A stretch of 64,000 bases of DNA from Nansenia antarctica (Eukaryota; Chordata; Actinopteri; Argentiniformes; Microstomatidae). The notes beneath the pieces were generated by a model. It was not told the origin of the DNA. It ran no database searches and saw only the letters and a list, made by a program, of their open reading frames with translations. Below, in pieces: positions 63,175 to 64,000 of the stretch. A program made the position numbers and the translations under genes. The stretch covers positions 41,902,558 to 41,966,557 of the forward strand of contig OZ022347.1 in NCBI GenBank assembly GCA_963989245.1. The letters are read 5' to 3'. How positions within the stretch are numbered: the first letter of the stretch is position 1; the number at the start of each line of letters is the position of its first letter.

Positions 63175-64000
63175 CAATGGAAACTCTTTGTATCTGACCT
63201 TTTTACTCTGGCCAAAAATAAGCACTTTTTGTTACAGGTTGATTTGCTTTTATTTGTATACTTCGGCAGGTGAATCAAACATGTTTGTTTGATACTTTTT
63301 TCTTCTCACAACTCAGCAGTAACCTTTGACCTATCTGCATCAGGTTAACAATATTTACCTCATATCTATGGTGACTAGCTGTGAACTTCCTCAGTCCTGT
63401 ACACAACATCAGCGCTCAGTCATATTTGTTGTCCTTGTTTTCATGGACTTTGCGGTGAATTGTGATTACTGTATGATGACCATGTTAATAAACTAATGAA
63501 GTTGTGATTGACATTACTTCTGTTTGAAGAGGAGACAGATATACAGGTACATGTACACTCGGTTTCACAAGCTCGAAGTTTATACTGTAATTCAGAATTA
63601 CTATCATAGCTGTGTGATTTTTAAAGGGAGAAACAACAACAAATGGGTCTCGCTGCCACTGTTTTGGTACACAGCTGAATGTTGTGGTTGGAGAAGGACT
63701 GACAATACATGAGATCCAGCTGTACAGTGTTTGCTTATAATAACACTGTTTACAAACAATGGAGTAAACCAAGCTTGTGTTTTGGGTTCTGATGATGTAA
63801 GTCAGTTGAACTAAGTTCACGAGGCGTTTCTAAGTTCTATTCTTCAAGAATCAAAAGGCTGTTTACACATCCCAGGTTTCCCCTGTGGGGAGACTTTGAG
63901 GCGACAACAAGACTGAGAAATGAGCTTAACCTTCTTTTCTCCAAAGGGTGTTTGTTTGTTTCATGGGGGTCAAAGGTGACAGATCTTTATTGGTTGACTG
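63175..64000. other. non-coding, nothing recognised
   Basis: No gene or element identified to the window end. Confidence 0.4.

Overview
This window looks like non-coding, repeat-dense nuclear DNA from a ray-finned (teleost) fish. The evidence is Tc1/mariner, hAT, piggyBac and Harbinger-type elements with fish-typical terminal sequences, tRNA-derived SINEs ending in a 'gctttggataaaagcg' core, L2-type LINE 3' ends, vertebrate-type Ty3/Gypsy elements, very many (CA)n, (CT)n, (GA)n and (TATC)n tracts, and a 200-N scaffold gap. I cannot name the species. I recognise no host protein-coding gene or rRNA. Every long convincing reading frame belongs to a mobile element, and other long frames are translations of tandem repeats.

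Layout. 1-12.3 kb: microsatellites, minisatellites, SINE pieces, a palindromic hAT-type element (4338-5100), a MITE next to the gap (7569-7768), and a Tc1 3' end whose last ~40 bp are tandemly repeated (8011-8212). 12.3-20.1 kb: a three-level nest. A decayed Tc1-like transposon (ends near 12306 and 20075) holds a ~2.3 kb, ~51-copy 45-bp minisatellite, which is split by an intact Gypsy element (Gypsy-1, 13271-17937, minus strand). 20-35 kb: more minisatellites, SINEs, a Harbinger-like relic with a nested LINE fragment between tRNA-like direct repeats (25489-27832), a 542-bp Tc1 palindrome (31969-32510) and a large TATC tract. 35.4-51.7 kb: a cluster of large elements. Gypsy-2 (35390-40975, minus) and Gypsy-3 (41416-46131, plus) are followed by a 5.4-kb inverted-repeat element (46276-51699) carrying a broken Cys-rich gene that I cannot assign to a named transposon superfamily. 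51.7-64 kb: SINEs, a Tc1 relic, two piggyBac-type MITEs (one interrupted by a LINE with perfect 30-bp target duplications), an inverted telomere-like repeat, a 1.3-kb 21-bp minisatellite and an AT-rich 33-bp minisatellite.

How the parts relate. Gypsy-1, -2 and -3 each have two identical LTRs and one unbroken gag-pol frame with protease, reverse transcriptase, RNase H and integrase motifs, so all three insertions look recent. They represent three different families. Gypsy-1 and Gypsy-3 have primer sites matching the 3' end of tRNA-Ser(GCU). Gypsy-2 lacks a tRNA-type primer site. Instead the 11 bases at its LTR/body junction are exactly complementary to 11 bases inside its own LTR, with the start codon directly after, which suggests Tf1/sushi-style self-priming. 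The best candidates for something not yet described are the Cys-rich inverted-repeat element, the self-priming Gypsy-2 with its unusual zinc-binding Gag, and the recurrent growth of minisatellites out of Tc1 sequence.
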